A stretch of DNA of 15,851 nucleotides from an uncultured Fidelibacterota bacterium (GTDB taxonomy: Bacteria > Fidelibacterota > Fidelibacteria > Fidelibacterales > Fidelibacteraceae), in assembly GCA_937862595.1 (NCBI GenBank), contig CALMFL010000218.1, positions 1 through 15,851 on the forward strand. The letters are read 5' to 3'. Numbering within the stretch: the stretch's first letter is position 1; each line of letters opens with the position of its first letter. Made by a program: the position numbers and the translations under genes. Under the pieces are notes generated by a model. It was not told the DNA's origin. It ran no database searches and worked only from the letters and a program-made list of their open reading frames with translations. This document shows positions 8,165 through 15,195 of this stretch, one piece after another.

Positions 8165-8704
8165 ATGTCGAGAGTCGGTAAAAAATCCATTCCCATACCC
8201 AACGGCGTATCGGTGGATATCAAAGATAATGTCGTCACGGTCAAAGGACCCAAAGGCGAGCTCGTGCAATCCTTTCCCGAAGGGATCACCGCCAAAGTGG
8301 AACAGAACGAGATCCAGGTGGAACGTCCTTCCGATGAAAAGAAATACAGAGCTTACCACGGACTGACCCGCGCCCTGATCAACAATATGGTCGTCGGCGT
8401 ATCCGAAGGCTACGAGATCAGTCTGCAGATCGTAGGCGTCGGATTCCAGGGTGAGGTCAAGAACAATAAACGCCTGCTGCTGTCCCTCGGGTTTTCCCAT
8501 CAGATACTGATGGATGCGCCCGAAGGCATCACCTTTAACGTTGCCCGCGATATCATCAAGGTATCGGGCATCGACAAACAGATGGTGGGTGAAGTGGCTG
8601 CACAGATTCGCAAACTCCGCAAGCCCGAACCCTACAAGGGCAAGGGAATTCGTTACGTGGGCGAACAGGTCCAGCGTAAGACAGGAAAAACCGCAGGTAA
8701 GTAA
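8165..8704 (+). CDS. rplF: 50S ribosomal protein L6
   Basis: L6 lies near the factor-binding site at the base of the L7/L12 stalk. The 179 residues show the two repeated L6 domains (about 1-82 and 83-179). Landmarks are MSRVGKKSIPIPNGV (1-15), HGLTRALINNM (65-75) and PEPYKGKGIRYVGE (154-167). It follows rpsH after 12 nt with a TAGGAGAGGA Shine-Dalgarno tract. A 37-nt spacer with an AAAGGA site separates it from rplR. Confidence 0.98.
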   Translation: MSRVGKKSIPIPNGVSVDIKDNVVTVKGPKGELVQSFPEGITAKVEQNEIQVERPSDEKKYRAYHGLTRALINNMVVGVSEGYEISLQIVGVGFQGEVKNNKRLLLSLGFSHQILMDAPEGITFNVARDIIKVSGIDKQMVGEVAAQIRKLRKPEPYKGKGIRYVGEQVQRKTGKTAGK

Positions 8705-8741
8705 GCAAGCGGAAAAGCGAAAGCACGATAAAGGATCGATC

Positions 8742-9113
8742 ATGAAAGATAAAAGCAAACAGAAACGGGAAGCCCGGATCAAAAAGAAAACCCGGATCAG
8801 AAAACGTCTGTCCGGAACGACAGAACGTCCGCGGCTTGTTGTCTATAGAAGCAATATGCATATGAGTGCTCAGATCGTTAACGACGAAACCCATGAAGTT
8901 CTTTGCTCGGCAAGTTCCTATGCAAAGGACCTTCGTGCGGATTTCGCGAACAAAACGAAGACGGAGTACAGTGTCGGAGTCGGTAAGGCCATTTCCGAAA
9001 AGGCGAAAGCATTGGGCATCAAAGCCGTTGTTTTCGATCGGAACGGCTTTATATACCATGGACGTGTCAAAGCCCTGGCGGATGCATGTCGTGAAAATGG
9101 CTTGGAATTCTAA
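8742..9113 (+). CDS. rplR: 50S ribosomal protein L18
   Basis: L18 binds 5S rRNA with L5 in the central protuberance. I place the start at ATG 8742, giving 123 residues, because the family's basic N-terminus begins here and AAAGGA lies at 8730-8735; the open frame extends far upstream into rplF, but those residues do not belong to the family. Landmarks are ERPRLVVYRSNMHMSAQIV (28-46) and VFDRNGFIYHGRVKALADA (97-115), ending ENGLEF. The N-terminal 22 residues are very Lys/Arg rich, as expected for 5S rRNA binding. Confidence 0.97.
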   Translation: MKDKSKQKREARIKKKTRIRKRLSGTTERPRLVVYRSNMHMSAQIVNDETHEVLCSASSYAKDLRADFANKTKTEYSVGVGKAISEKAKALGIKAVVFDRNGFIYHGRVKALADACRENGLEF

Positions 9114-9115
9114 AT

Positions 9116-9121
9116 GAGGAG
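9116..9121 (+). promoter_or_regulatory. Shine-Dalgarno site that decides the rpsE start
   Basis: GAGGAG lies immediately after the rplR stop and 7 nt before TTG 9129. It overlaps the alternative ATG at 9114-9116, which itself has no good Shine-Dalgarno site upstream. This favours TTG 9129 as the rpsE start. Confidence 0.7.
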
Positions 9122-9128
9122 TAACGCA

Positions 9129-9632
9129 TTGAGATCAATTAACCCGTCGGAACTCGAACTGAGTGAAGGGAAATTAATAAAGCTGAATCGCGTCGCTAAG
9201 GTGGTTACCGGTGGTCGCCGTTTTCGTTTCAATGCAATCGTTGCGATTGGCGACGGAAAAGGACATGTCGGGATCGGCCTGGGAAAATCAAATCAGGTCA
9301 CCGATGCGATCTCAAAAGGCCGCGAAGACGCTAAAAAGAACATTATCCGTGTTCCCATTATCAACGGGACCATCCCCTTTGAGATCACCGCAAAATACGG
9401 TGCCGCAAAGGTACTGCTCAAACCCGCGTCTCCGGGTACCGGTATTATCGCCGGCGGTCCGGTCCGCGCCATTATGGAGCAGGTCGGAGTCCATGACATT
9501 CTTGCAAAATCCATTGGAAGCGCTAATTCGCATAACGTCGTGAAAGCGACGATGCGCGCTCTTGAATTACTGGAAGACGCCTATACGGTCGCCAAACGCC
9601 GCGGCATTACGCTTCAGGAGGTTTTTAATTAA
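9129..9632 (+). CDS. rpsE: 30S ribosomal protein S5
   Basis: S5 supports decoding accuracy and, with S3 and S4, the mRNA entry helicase. From the TTG start it has 167 residues. A double-stranded RNA-binding-like N-terminal domain carries NRVAKVVTGGRRFRF (20-34) and GDGKGHVGIGLGKS (41-54); the C-terminal domain carries KPASPGTGIIAGGPVRA (98-114). TTG 9129 is preferred over ATG 9114 because GAGGAG is 7 nt upstream of it; the longer start would add only five residues. The AGGAGG for rpmD lies inside its 3' end, so coupling to L30 is likely. Confidence 0.96.
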   Translation: MRSINPSELELSEGKLIKLNRVAKVVTGGRRFRFNAIVAIGDGKGHVGIGLGKSNQVTDAISKGREDAKKNIIRVPIINGTIPFEITAKYGAAKVLLKPASPGTGIIAGGPVRAIMEQVGVHDILAKSIGSANSHNVVKATMRALELLEDAYTVAKRRGITLQEVFN

Positions 9633-9633
9633 A

Positions 9634-9828
9634 ATGACTGAAACAACAAAAAAACTTAAGATAACCCAGATCAAGAGCACGATCGGCTATCGTCACAAGA
9701 CACGGCTGATCATTGAATCTCTGGGTCTTGGCAAGATCAGGAAGACCGTGATCCTGCCGGACAACGCCTCCGTACGAGGTATGATCGCCAAAGTTCCCCA
9801 TCTTCTGGATGTAGAGGAGGTTTCATGA
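9634..9828 (+). CDS. rpmD: 50S ribosomal protein L30
   Basis: L30 is a small ferredoxin-like fold protein of the 50S subunit. I start it at ATG 9634, giving 64 residues, because family similarity (KLKITQIKSTIGYRHKT, then ESLGLGKIRKTVILPDNASV) begins there and AGGAGG sits at 9616-9621; an open frame 72 nt longer runs inside rpsE and its extra residues are not L30. The TGA overlaps the rplO ATG (ATGA at 9825-9828), indicating translational coupling. L30 is missing from some bacteria, so its presence here is informative. Confidence 0.97.
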   Translation: MTETTKKLKITQIKSTIGYRHKTRLIIESLGLGKIRKTVILPDNASVRGMIAKVPHLLDVEEVS

Positions 9829-10271
9829 GTCTGTCAAAATTAACGCCCGCCGAAGGGTCGGTAAAGCAAAAAACGAAACGCCTTGGACGCGGTCCCGGTT
9901 CCGGAAGAGGAACGACGGCCGGCCGGGGAATGAACGGTCAGAAATCACGGACCGGATCCAAGCACCACCCCTGGTTCGAAGGCGGACAGATGCCGCTTCA
10001 GCGCCGGACGCCGAAACGCGGCTTTTCGCATAAGCGTTTCCGCCAGGAATACCAGATCGTCAATCTGCAGACCTTGAATTTGCTCGAAGATGTCGGGACG
10101 GTGAACGCAGATGTGCTGTTTGAATATGGGCTTATCAAAAAACTGAACATACCTGTCAAGATCTTAGGCTACGGTGAAATGACAAAGAAAATGGAAATTA
10201 CCGCCGATGCGTTCAGCGAAACTGCAAAAGAAAAGATCGAAGCCGCAGGTGGAAAGGCGCTAGTATTATGA
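9825..10271 (+). CDS. rplO: 50S ribosomal protein L15
   Basis: L15 is a late-binding 50S protein. The 148 residues begin with the long, Gly/Arg-rich unstructured extension typical of L15: GRGPGSGRGTTAGRG (21-35) and FEGGQMPLQRRTPKRGF (51-67). The globular C-terminal part ends with KEKIEAAGGKALVL. The gene overlaps rpmD and secY by 4 nt at each end. The GGAGG for its start is inside rpmD. Confidence 0.98.
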   Translation: MSLSKLTPAEGSVKQKTKRLGRGPGSGRGTTAGRGMNGQKSRTGSKHHPWFEGGQMPLQRRTPKRGFSHKRFRQEYQIVNLQTLNLLEDVGTVNADVLFEYGLIKKLNIPVKILGYGEMTKKMEITADAFSETAKEKIEAAGGKALVL

Positions 10272-11587
10272 TGCAAAGCATTCGCTCCATGTTCAAGATC
10301 CAGGAATTGAGGCAACGCCTGTTCTTCACCTTGTTTGTCTTGTTCCTCTGCAGGGTCGGTGCGCACATCCCCCTTCCGGGGATCGACGCCAAATTGTTGG
10401 CGATGGCCGCATCGGGAATGGGCAATACATTATTGGGTCTTTGGGATATGTTTGCGGGCGGCGCCTTGGGAAAGGCGACCGTATTTGCATTGGGTATCAT
10501 GCCCTACATCAGCACCAGCATTATTATCACCTTGCTCGGCAGTGTGTTCCCGTATTTTCAGCGCCTCCGCAACGAAGGTGAAGCCGGACGGCGGAAGATC
10601 ACGCAGATCACCCGCTACGGAACGGTTCTCCTGGCTGCCATGCAGGCATGGGCGGTCGCAAAATACTTGCAGAATTTACAAGCGAATTACCAATCCGTCG
10701 TGGCCTATCCGGGATTCGGCTTCACGTTCATGACGATCATTGCCCTGGTCGCCGGCACCATGCTTCTGATGTGGCTGGGTGAGCAGATCACCGACCGCGG
10801 GATCGGCAACGGCATCTCCCTGATCATTATGATCAATATCATCTCACGGCTTCCCATTACCATCGGGAATGAGATAAGTATGCTGCGCGCCGGCGCGCGC
10901 GATCTTCTGGTTGAGATCATCCTGATCGTCATCCTGGTCGTGGTGATCGGGTTCGTGGTCTACCTGACCCAGGGAACCCGGAAGATCCCCGTACAGTATG
11001 CGAAAAAAGTCGTCGGCAGAAAGATATACGGCGGACAATCCACCTTTATACCCCTGCGTGTGAACAGCTCGGGCGTAATGCCGATCATCTTTGCGCAGAC
11101 CATCGTTTTCATCCCCAATTCCATTGGAATGCTTTTCAGAGATGTGGAATGGATGAACCGCGGCTGGTTCACGGTCGATAACTGGCCGTACTGGGTGATC
11201 TATTCCATCATCATTGTGCTGTTCGCCTATTTCTATACCGCGATCGCATTCAACCCCACCGAAGTGGCGGACAATATGAAAAAGAACGGAGGGTTCATTC
11301 CCGGCATCCGGCCCGGTAAAAAAACGGCCGAATATCTGGATACCATCCTGACGCGCATCACCCTGCCGGGTGCGATCATGCTGGCGCTTGTTGCGATCAT
11401 GCCCTATATCCTGATGAAGGTATTGAGCATCGATTACGCCCTTGCCAGCTTTTTCGGCGGCACATCCGTGATCATTCTCGTGGGTGTGGCGCTGGATACC
11501 CTCCAGCAGATCGAGTCGCATCTGATCTCGCGCCACTATGACGGCTTTATGAAAAAAGGCAGGATCAAAGGAAGAAGGCGCTTCTAA
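10268..11587 (+). CDS. secY: Preprotein translocase subunit SecY
   Basis: SecY is the inner-membrane channel that, with SecE and SecG, passes unfolded proteins from the ribosome or SecA. The 439 residues are normal length and contain about ten hydrophobic segments. Landmarks are CRVGAHIPLPGID (28-40, end of TM1), GIMPYISTSIIITLLG (76-91), NEGEAGRRKITQITRYGT (102-119), DRGIGNGISLIIM (176-188), SSGVMPIIFAQ (267-277), and FNPTEVADNMKKNGGFIPGI (328-347) followed by RPGKKTAEYLD (348-358). The C-terminus is basic. ATG 10268 overlaps the rplO stop; a second ATG at 10271 is equally possible. No adk separates it from map. Confidence 0.98.
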   Translation: MMQSIRSMFKIQELRQRLFFTLFVLFLCRVGAHIPLPGIDAKLLAMAASGMGNTLLGLWDMFAGGALGKATVFALGIMPYISTSIIITLLGSVFPYFQRLRNEGEAGRRKITQITRYGTVLLAAMQAWAVAKYLQNLQANYQSVVAYPGFGFTFMTIIALVAGTMLLMWLGEQITDRGIGNGISLIIMINIISRLPITIGNEISMLRAGARDLLVEIILIVILVVVIGFVVYLTQGTRKIPVQYAKKVVGRKIYGGQSTFIPLRVNSSGVMPIIFAQTIVFIPNSIGMLFRDVEWMNRGWFTVDNWPYWVIYSIIIVLFAYFYTAIAFNPTEVADNMKKNGGFIPGIRPGKKTAEYLDTILTRITLPGAIMLALVAIMPYILMKVLSIDYALASFFGGTSVIILVGVALDTLQQIESHLISRHYDGFMKKGRIKGRRRF

Positions 11588-11609
11588 GTTTATTGACAAG
11601 AAGGTTAAG

Positions 11610-12362
11610 ATGATCTATTACAAAACGGCCGAGGAAATTGAGCTGTTGCGGATCGCCGGAAAGATCGTTCACGACACCCTGGTAATGCTCGAATCGTGGA
11701 TCAAACCCGGAATGACGAGCCGCAAACTCGACACCCTCGCCGAAGCGTATATCCGCTCGCAGCATGCCGAACCCTCCTTTAAAGGGTATAACGGCTTCCC
11801 CGCCACGCTTTGCATCTCACGTAACGAAGAAGTGGTGCACGGAATACCCAGCGATAAGGTGTTCCTCCGGGAAGGCGATATTGTCAGCATCGACTGCGGC
11901 GCGTTTATACACGGCTTCCACGGCGACCATGCCCGCACATACGCAGTAGGAAATGTGACGCCGGAGAAGCAGAGACTTATGGATGTGACACAGCGCTGTC
12001 TTGCGCTGGGGATCGAAAAAGCGCATCCCGGAAATCATCTTTCCGATATCGGCTCTGCCGTTCAGACCTACGCGGAATCAGCAGGTTTCTCTGTTGTCCG
12101 CGAACTGGTCGGACACGGCATCGGCCGGCGGCTGCATGAAGATCCGCAAGTCCCGAACTACGGTAAAAAGGGACGCGGATTGGTTTTGAAAGAAGGACTT
12201 GTGATCGCCATTGAACCGATGGTGAATATGGGCAAGGCGGGGGTACGCACCCTGCCCGACGGATGGAAGGTCGTTACCCGCGATCTGCAGCCGTCCGCTC
12301 ATTTTGAACACACGATCGCGGTCACAGATAAAGGTCCGGTAATTTTAACAGGTGGCATGTGA
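11610..12362 (+). CDS. map: Methionine aminopeptidase, type I
   Basis: Map removes the initiator Met from nascent proteins after deformylation, acting at the ribosome. The 250 residues are the short type Ia form with no N-terminal zinc domain. The five metal ligands are in place: Asp95 (VSIDCGA), Asp106 (GDHART), His169 (VGHGIG), Glu202 (IEPM) and Glu233 (HFEHT); His77 (EVVHGIP) matches the active-site His79 of E. coli. It follows secY after 22 nt with an AAGGTT site. Its stop is 4 nt before infA. The secY-map-infA order without adk is common in FCB-group genomes as I know them. Confidence 0.98.
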   Translation: MIYYKTAEEIELLRIAGKIVHDTLVMLESWIKPGMTSRKLDTLAEAYIRSQHAEPSFKGYNGFPATLCISRNEEVVHGIPSDKVFLREGDIVSIDCGAFIHGFHGDHARTYAVGNVTPEKQRLMDVTQRCLALGIEKAHPGNHLSDIGSAVQTYAESAGFSVVRELVGHGIGRRLHEDPQVPNYGKKGRGLVLKEGLVIAIEPMVNMGKAGVRTLPDGWKVVTRDLQPSAHFEHTIAVTDKGPVILTGGM

Positions 12363-12366
12363 TAAA

Positions 12367-12585
12367 ATGGCAAAACAAAAAGCGATAAAAGTGGACGGGA
12401 CCATTCTGGAGACTCTCCCGAATGCGTCGTTCCGGGTTGAACTCGAGAACGGCCACGAGGTCCTCGCACACATCTCAGGCAAGATGCGGATGCATTACAT
12501 CAAGATCCTGCCGGGAGATAAGGTTTCGCTTGAACTGTCGCCTTATGACCTGTCACGCGGGCGCATTGTATACCGGTACAAATAG
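12367..12585 (+). CDS. infA: Translation initiation factor IF-1
   Basis: IF-1 is a one-domain OB-fold factor that blocks the 30S A site during initiation. The 72-residue product is the exact bacterial length. Landmarks are DGTILETLPNASFRVELENG (10-29), VLAHISGKMRMHYIKILPGD (32-51) and SPYDLSRGRIVYRYK (58-72). I choose ATG 12367 rather than an in-frame ATG 15 nt earlier because family similarity starts at MAKQKAIKVDG. AGGTGG at 12350-12355, within map, can serve as Shine-Dalgarno site. Confidence 0.98.
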   Translation: MAKQKAIKVDGTILETLPNASFRVELENGHEVLAHISGKMRMHYIKILPGDKVSLELSPYDLSRGRIVYRYK

Positions 12586-12631
12586 CGCCTGAGGACGCGA
12601 CCAGAGAAATGGATAATGAAAGGATAATATC
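12586..12631 (+). promoter_or_regulatory. infA-rpmJ spacer with mini-ORF reaching the rpmJ start
   Basis: This 46-nt gap is the second longest in the array. An eight-codon frame (ATG 12609 to TGA 12635, MDNERIIS) ends with a GTGA overlap on the rpmJ GTG. GGATAAT occurs twice (12611-12617 and 12622-12628), and AAAGGA at 12619-12624 is the likely rpmJ Shine-Dalgarno site. I see no convincing -35 element and no terminator. Function is unproven. Confidence 0.25.
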
Positions 12632-12745
12632 GTGAAAGTAAGAGCATCAGTAAAAAAGATGTGTGATAAATGCAAGATCATTCGCCGTAAGGGCGTTGTC
12701 CGGGTGATTTGTCCAAACAGTAAACATAAACAACGACAAGGTTGA
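12632..12745 (+). CDS. rpmJ: 50S ribosomal protein L36
   Basis: L36 is the smallest bacterial r-protein and stabilises 23S rRNA folds near the stalk base. The 37-residue frame starts at GTG 12632 with MKVRASVKKM and ends SKHKQRQG, both diagnostic. Its zinc site is complete: Cys11, Cys14, Cys27 and His32. AAAGGA lies 7 nt upstream of the GTG. It sits between infA and rpsM, the classic position, and is too short to stand out in ordinary reading-frame scans. Confidence 0.97.
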   Translation: MKVRASVKKMCDKCKIIRRKGVVRVICPNSKHKQRQG

Positions 12746-12759
12746 TCAGGAGGTAAACA

Positions 12760-13134
12760 TTGGCTCGTATAGCAGGTGTAGATTTACCAAAGGATAAGAA
12801 GGTCAAAGTTGGTTTGACTTACATTTTTGGTATCGGACGTACAGTCGCGATGCGCATTTTGGCTGAAGCGAACATTGATCCGGAGATCAGAGTTAGAGAT
12901 TTATCCGACGATCATGTTGCCGCAATCCGGAAAGTTATCGCTGATGATTATAAAGTGGAAGGTGCATTACGTACGGAAACGACCATGAACATCAAACGTT
13001 TGATGGACATCGGCTGTTACCGCGGTTACCGCCACCGCCGGGGTTTGCCCGTTCGCGGTCAGAACACCAAGAACAATGCACGGACACGTAAAGGCAAAAA
13101 GAAAGCCGCTGTTAAGAAAAAACGTAAAGTATAA
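12760..13134 (+). CDS. rpsM: 30S ribosomal protein S13
   Basis: S13 lies in the 30S head, partners with S19, and contacts P-site tRNA through its tail. The 124 residues are normal. Landmarks are ARIAGVDLP (2-10), LTYIFGIGR (19-27) and the C-terminal GCYRGYRHRRGLPVRGQ (85-101) then TKNNARTRKG (103-112), followed by a very Lys-rich end. The start is TTG 12760, fixed by the family N-terminus and by AGGAGG at 12748-12753, 6 nt upstream. It opens the alpha-type block (S13-S11-S4-alpha-L17). Confidence 0.98.
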   Translation: MARIAGVDLPKDKKVKVGLTYIFGIGRTVAMRILAEANIDPEIRVRDLSDDHVAAIRKVIADDYKVEGALRTETTMNIKRLMDIGCYRGYRHRRGLPVRGQNTKNNARTRKGKKKAAVKKKRKV

Positions 13135-13157
13135 GAGCTACGCCTTAGGAGGTTGAA

Positions 13158-13556
13158 TTGGCTAAAAAACAGCAACAACAAGTTAAACGTAAGAAAAGAA
13201 AGGTAAAAGTAGACCCGGAAGGGATCGCTTTTATCAAGGCTACTTACAATAATACAGTTATAACCATTGCGGACCAGTACGGGAATACCATTTCATGGGC
13301 TACCGCCGGCCGCGTCGGTTTTAAAGGTTCACGTAAGAGCACCCCCTTCGCCGCCGGTCAGGCCGCCGAGGTTGCCGCACGTGAAGCCATGGATGCCGGA
13401 TTAGCCCGGGTAGAGATCAGAGTGAACGGCCCGGGTGGCGGCCGTGAAATGGCGATCCGCTCATTGGCCCTGGCAGGGTTGCAGGTCACTGCGATCAAGG
13501 ATGTAACACCGATCCCGCATAACGGGTGCAGACCACCCAAACGTCGAAGAGTTTAG
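13158..13556 (+). CDS. rpsK: 30S ribosomal protein S11
   Basis: S11 lies on the 30S platform and shapes the mRNA exit channel. The 132 residues start with a basic tail of about 20 residues containing a run of four Gln (5-8), then the conserved core: ATYNNT (28-33), GSRKSTPFAA (57-66) and NGPGGGRE (90-97), ending IPHNGCRPPKRRRV (119-132). Asn122 is equivalent to the residue that forms isoaspartate in E. coli S11. The start is TTG 13158, with AGGAGG at 13147-13152 at 5 nt spacing. Confidence 0.98.
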   Translation: MAKKQQQQVKRKKRKVKVDPEGIAFIKATYNNTVITIADQYGNTISWATAGRVGFKGSRKSTPFAAGQAAEVAAREAMDAGLARVEIRVNGPGGGREMAIRSLALAGLQVTAIKDVTPIPHNGCRPPKRRRV

Positions 13557-13566
13557 GAGAATATTA

Positions 13567-14178
13567 ATGGCAAGATTTAATGGCCCGCGAGGCAAAGTCT
13601 GTCGTCGTTTAGAATACCCGTGTTTCGAATCTCCCAAATTCACACGGATGAACAAGAATTATCCCCCGGGAGAACACGGACCTTCTTCACGCAGACGCTT
13701 GTCCGATTACGGTATTCAGATGCGCGAAAAACAGCGCATCAAGTACACCTACGGCATATTGGAAAAACAATTCAGCAATTACTTTAAAAAAGCTGACCTG
13801 AAAGACGGCATCACCGGCCACGTTCTTCTGCAGATGCTGGAATCCCGCCTCGACAACGTCGTGTACCGTATGGGGTTTGCCCCCACACGCCGCGCCGCCC
13901 GTCAGCTGGTAACCCACGGTCACTTTCTGGTAAACAATCAAAAAGTCAATATCCCGTCTTTCCATGTCAAGGAAAATTCTGAGATCCGCGTTCGCGAAAA
14001 AAGCAAACGCATCCCGCTCATCCTTGATTCCATGAAACGGATCAAGGGCGATCATACCTTGCCCTGGATGTCCATCGACAAGGCGAAATTGGCCGGTGTG
14101 TTCATGAAGGCTCCGGATCGCAACGAGATCCCGGAAGACTTTAATGAACAGCTTGTGGTCGAATTGTATTCAAAATAA
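13567..14178 (+). CDS. rpsD: 30S ribosomal protein S4
   Basis: S4 initiates 30S assembly on the 5' domain of 16S rRNA; in E. coli it represses the alpha operon. The 203 residues comprise an N-terminal domain (1-91) and an S4 RNA-binding domain from about 92 (LESRLDNVVYRMGFAPTRRA at 91-110, then HGHFLVN). The N-terminal YPPGEHGPSSRRRLSDY and KYTYGILEKQF resemble Bacteroidota and Chlorobi S4. Cys12 and Cys19 are present, but the CxxC-x12-CxxxxC zinc pattern of C+ forms is not, so zinc binding is doubtful. It follows rpsK after 10 nt with a TAGGAG site. Confidence 0.98.
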   Translation: MARFNGPRGKVCRRLEYPCFESPKFTRMNKNYPPGEHGPSSRRRLSDYGIQMREKQRIKYTYGILEKQFSNYFKKADLKDGITGHVLLQMLESRLDNVVYRMGFAPTRRAARQLVTHGHFLVNNQKVNIPSFHVKENSEIRVREKSKRIPLILDSMKRIKGDHTLPWMSIDKAKLAGVFMKAPDRNEIPEDFNEQLVVELYSK

Positions 14179-14202
14179 CATAAAAGAAAAGGAATTGAAA
14201 TA

Positions 14203-15183
14203 ATGCCTAACTTTCAAATTCCGGATAAAATCAAAGTAGATCGGGATTCCTACTCCGAAAGCTACGGTAAGTTCACCATCGAACCGCTTGAACGCGGCTT
14301 CGGGACGACCGTAGGCAACGCTTTGCGACGCATCATGCTGTCAGCTATTCCGGGCTGTGCAATTACGGCGGTTCGCTTCGAAGGCGTGCTTCACGAGTTC
14401 TCAACAATTGAAGGCGTGCTGGAAGATATTACGACCATCATCCTGAACCTCAAGCAGGTCAAGCTCGACCTTGTTGAATCGAAACCCGTCAAGGTCAATC
14501 TGAAACTCCAGGGTCCCAAAGAGATCAAAGCCAAAGATCTCAATGCCGATAATCCCAACGTCAGGATCATGAACCCGAATTTTCATATCATGAACATTCA
14601 GGAAGAAAAAGAGATCAGCCTGACGATCTGGTTCGGCCGCGGCCGCGGGTATTCGCCCGCCGAACGGAACCGGACCCCGGATGCCCCGGTGGATACGATC
14701 CCGGTCGATTCGATCTTCTCGCCGATCCTGAAAGTGAACTATGAAGTCGAAAAACTTCAATCCGGTATCAAGGAAGATCTTGAAAAACTGATGTTCGAGA
14801 TCTTTACGGATAATTCCATGACCCCGGACAATGCGCTTTCTTATGCCGCCGATATGATGATCCATCACCTGAAGCCTTTCTCGGAACTCAAATCCAAGAA
14901 CATCATTGAGCCGGAAGAACAGATCGACGAAGAGATACTCCGGATACGCAAACAGCTTCTCCGCAGCATCGACGAACTTGAGCTTTCCGTCCGTTCCTAT
15001 AACTGCCTCCAGGCAGCCGATATCCGCTCGATCGCGGACCTCGTGGTAAAAGAAGAACAGGAAATGCTGCGGTACAAGAATTTCGGCCGCAAATCGCTGA
15101 ACGAACTGGTTGCAAAACTTGACAATCTCGGATTGCGGTTCGGAATGGATATTGCACCCTATATGAAAGACGTGAATAAATAA
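14203..15183 (+). CDS. rpoA: DNA-directed RNA polymerase subunit alpha
   Basis: The alpha dimer nucleates RNA polymerase assembly and its C-terminal domain binds UP elements and activators. The 326 residues cover both parts. The N-terminal domain (about 1-230) has FTIEPLERGFGTTVGNALRR (24-43), then IMLSAIPG (44-51) and HEFSTIEGVLEDI (64-76). A linker at about 232-252 leads to the C-terminal domain, with VRSYNCLQAADI (263-274) and YKNFGRKSLNEL (291-302). Arg264 matches the DNA-contacting Arg265 of E. coli. An AAGGA site precedes the ATG. Its position between S4 and L17 ties polymerase output to ribosome synthesis. Confidence 0.99.
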   Translation: MPNFQIPDKIKVDRDSYSESYGKFTIEPLERGFGTTVGNALRRIMLSAIPGCAITAVRFEGVLHEFSTIEGVLEDITTIILNLKQVKLDLVESKPVKVNLKLQGPKEIKAKDLNADNPNVRIMNPNFHIMNIQEEKEISLTIWFGRGRGYSPAERNRTPDAPVDTIPVDSIFSPILKVNYEVEKLQSGIKEDLEKLMFEIFTDNSMTPDNALSYAADMMIHHLKPFSELKSKNIIEPEEQIDEEILRIRKQLLRSIDELELSVRSYNCLQAADIRSIADLVVKEEQEMLRYKNFGRKSLNELVAKLDNLGLRFGMDIAPYMKDVNK

Positions 15184-15195
15184 GGAACGCAGATC

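Noticed and set aside
8514..8741. 76-residue N-terminal extension of L18 reading into rplF
   Set aside because: It overlaps rplF in another frame and has no L18 similarity; ATG 8742 has an AAAGGA site and the family N-terminus.
7784..8782. 332-residue open frame on the minus strand across rpsH, rplF and the start of rplR
   Set aside because: It lies antisense to two certain r-protein genes, has no recognisable domain, and its composition reflects the opposite-strand codons. It is a shadow frame.
9562..9633. 24-residue N-terminal extension of L30 inside rpsE
   Set aside because: It overlaps rpsE in another frame and does not match L30; ATG 9634 has AGGAGG upstream.
11593..11621. Possible promoter: TTGACA (11593-11598), 17-bp spacer, TATTAC (11616-11621)
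   Set aside because: The -35 is perfect, but the -10 matches only four of six positions and lacks the final T. Transcription would begin inside map, so it could not express map. A single good hexamer is expected by chance in this length.
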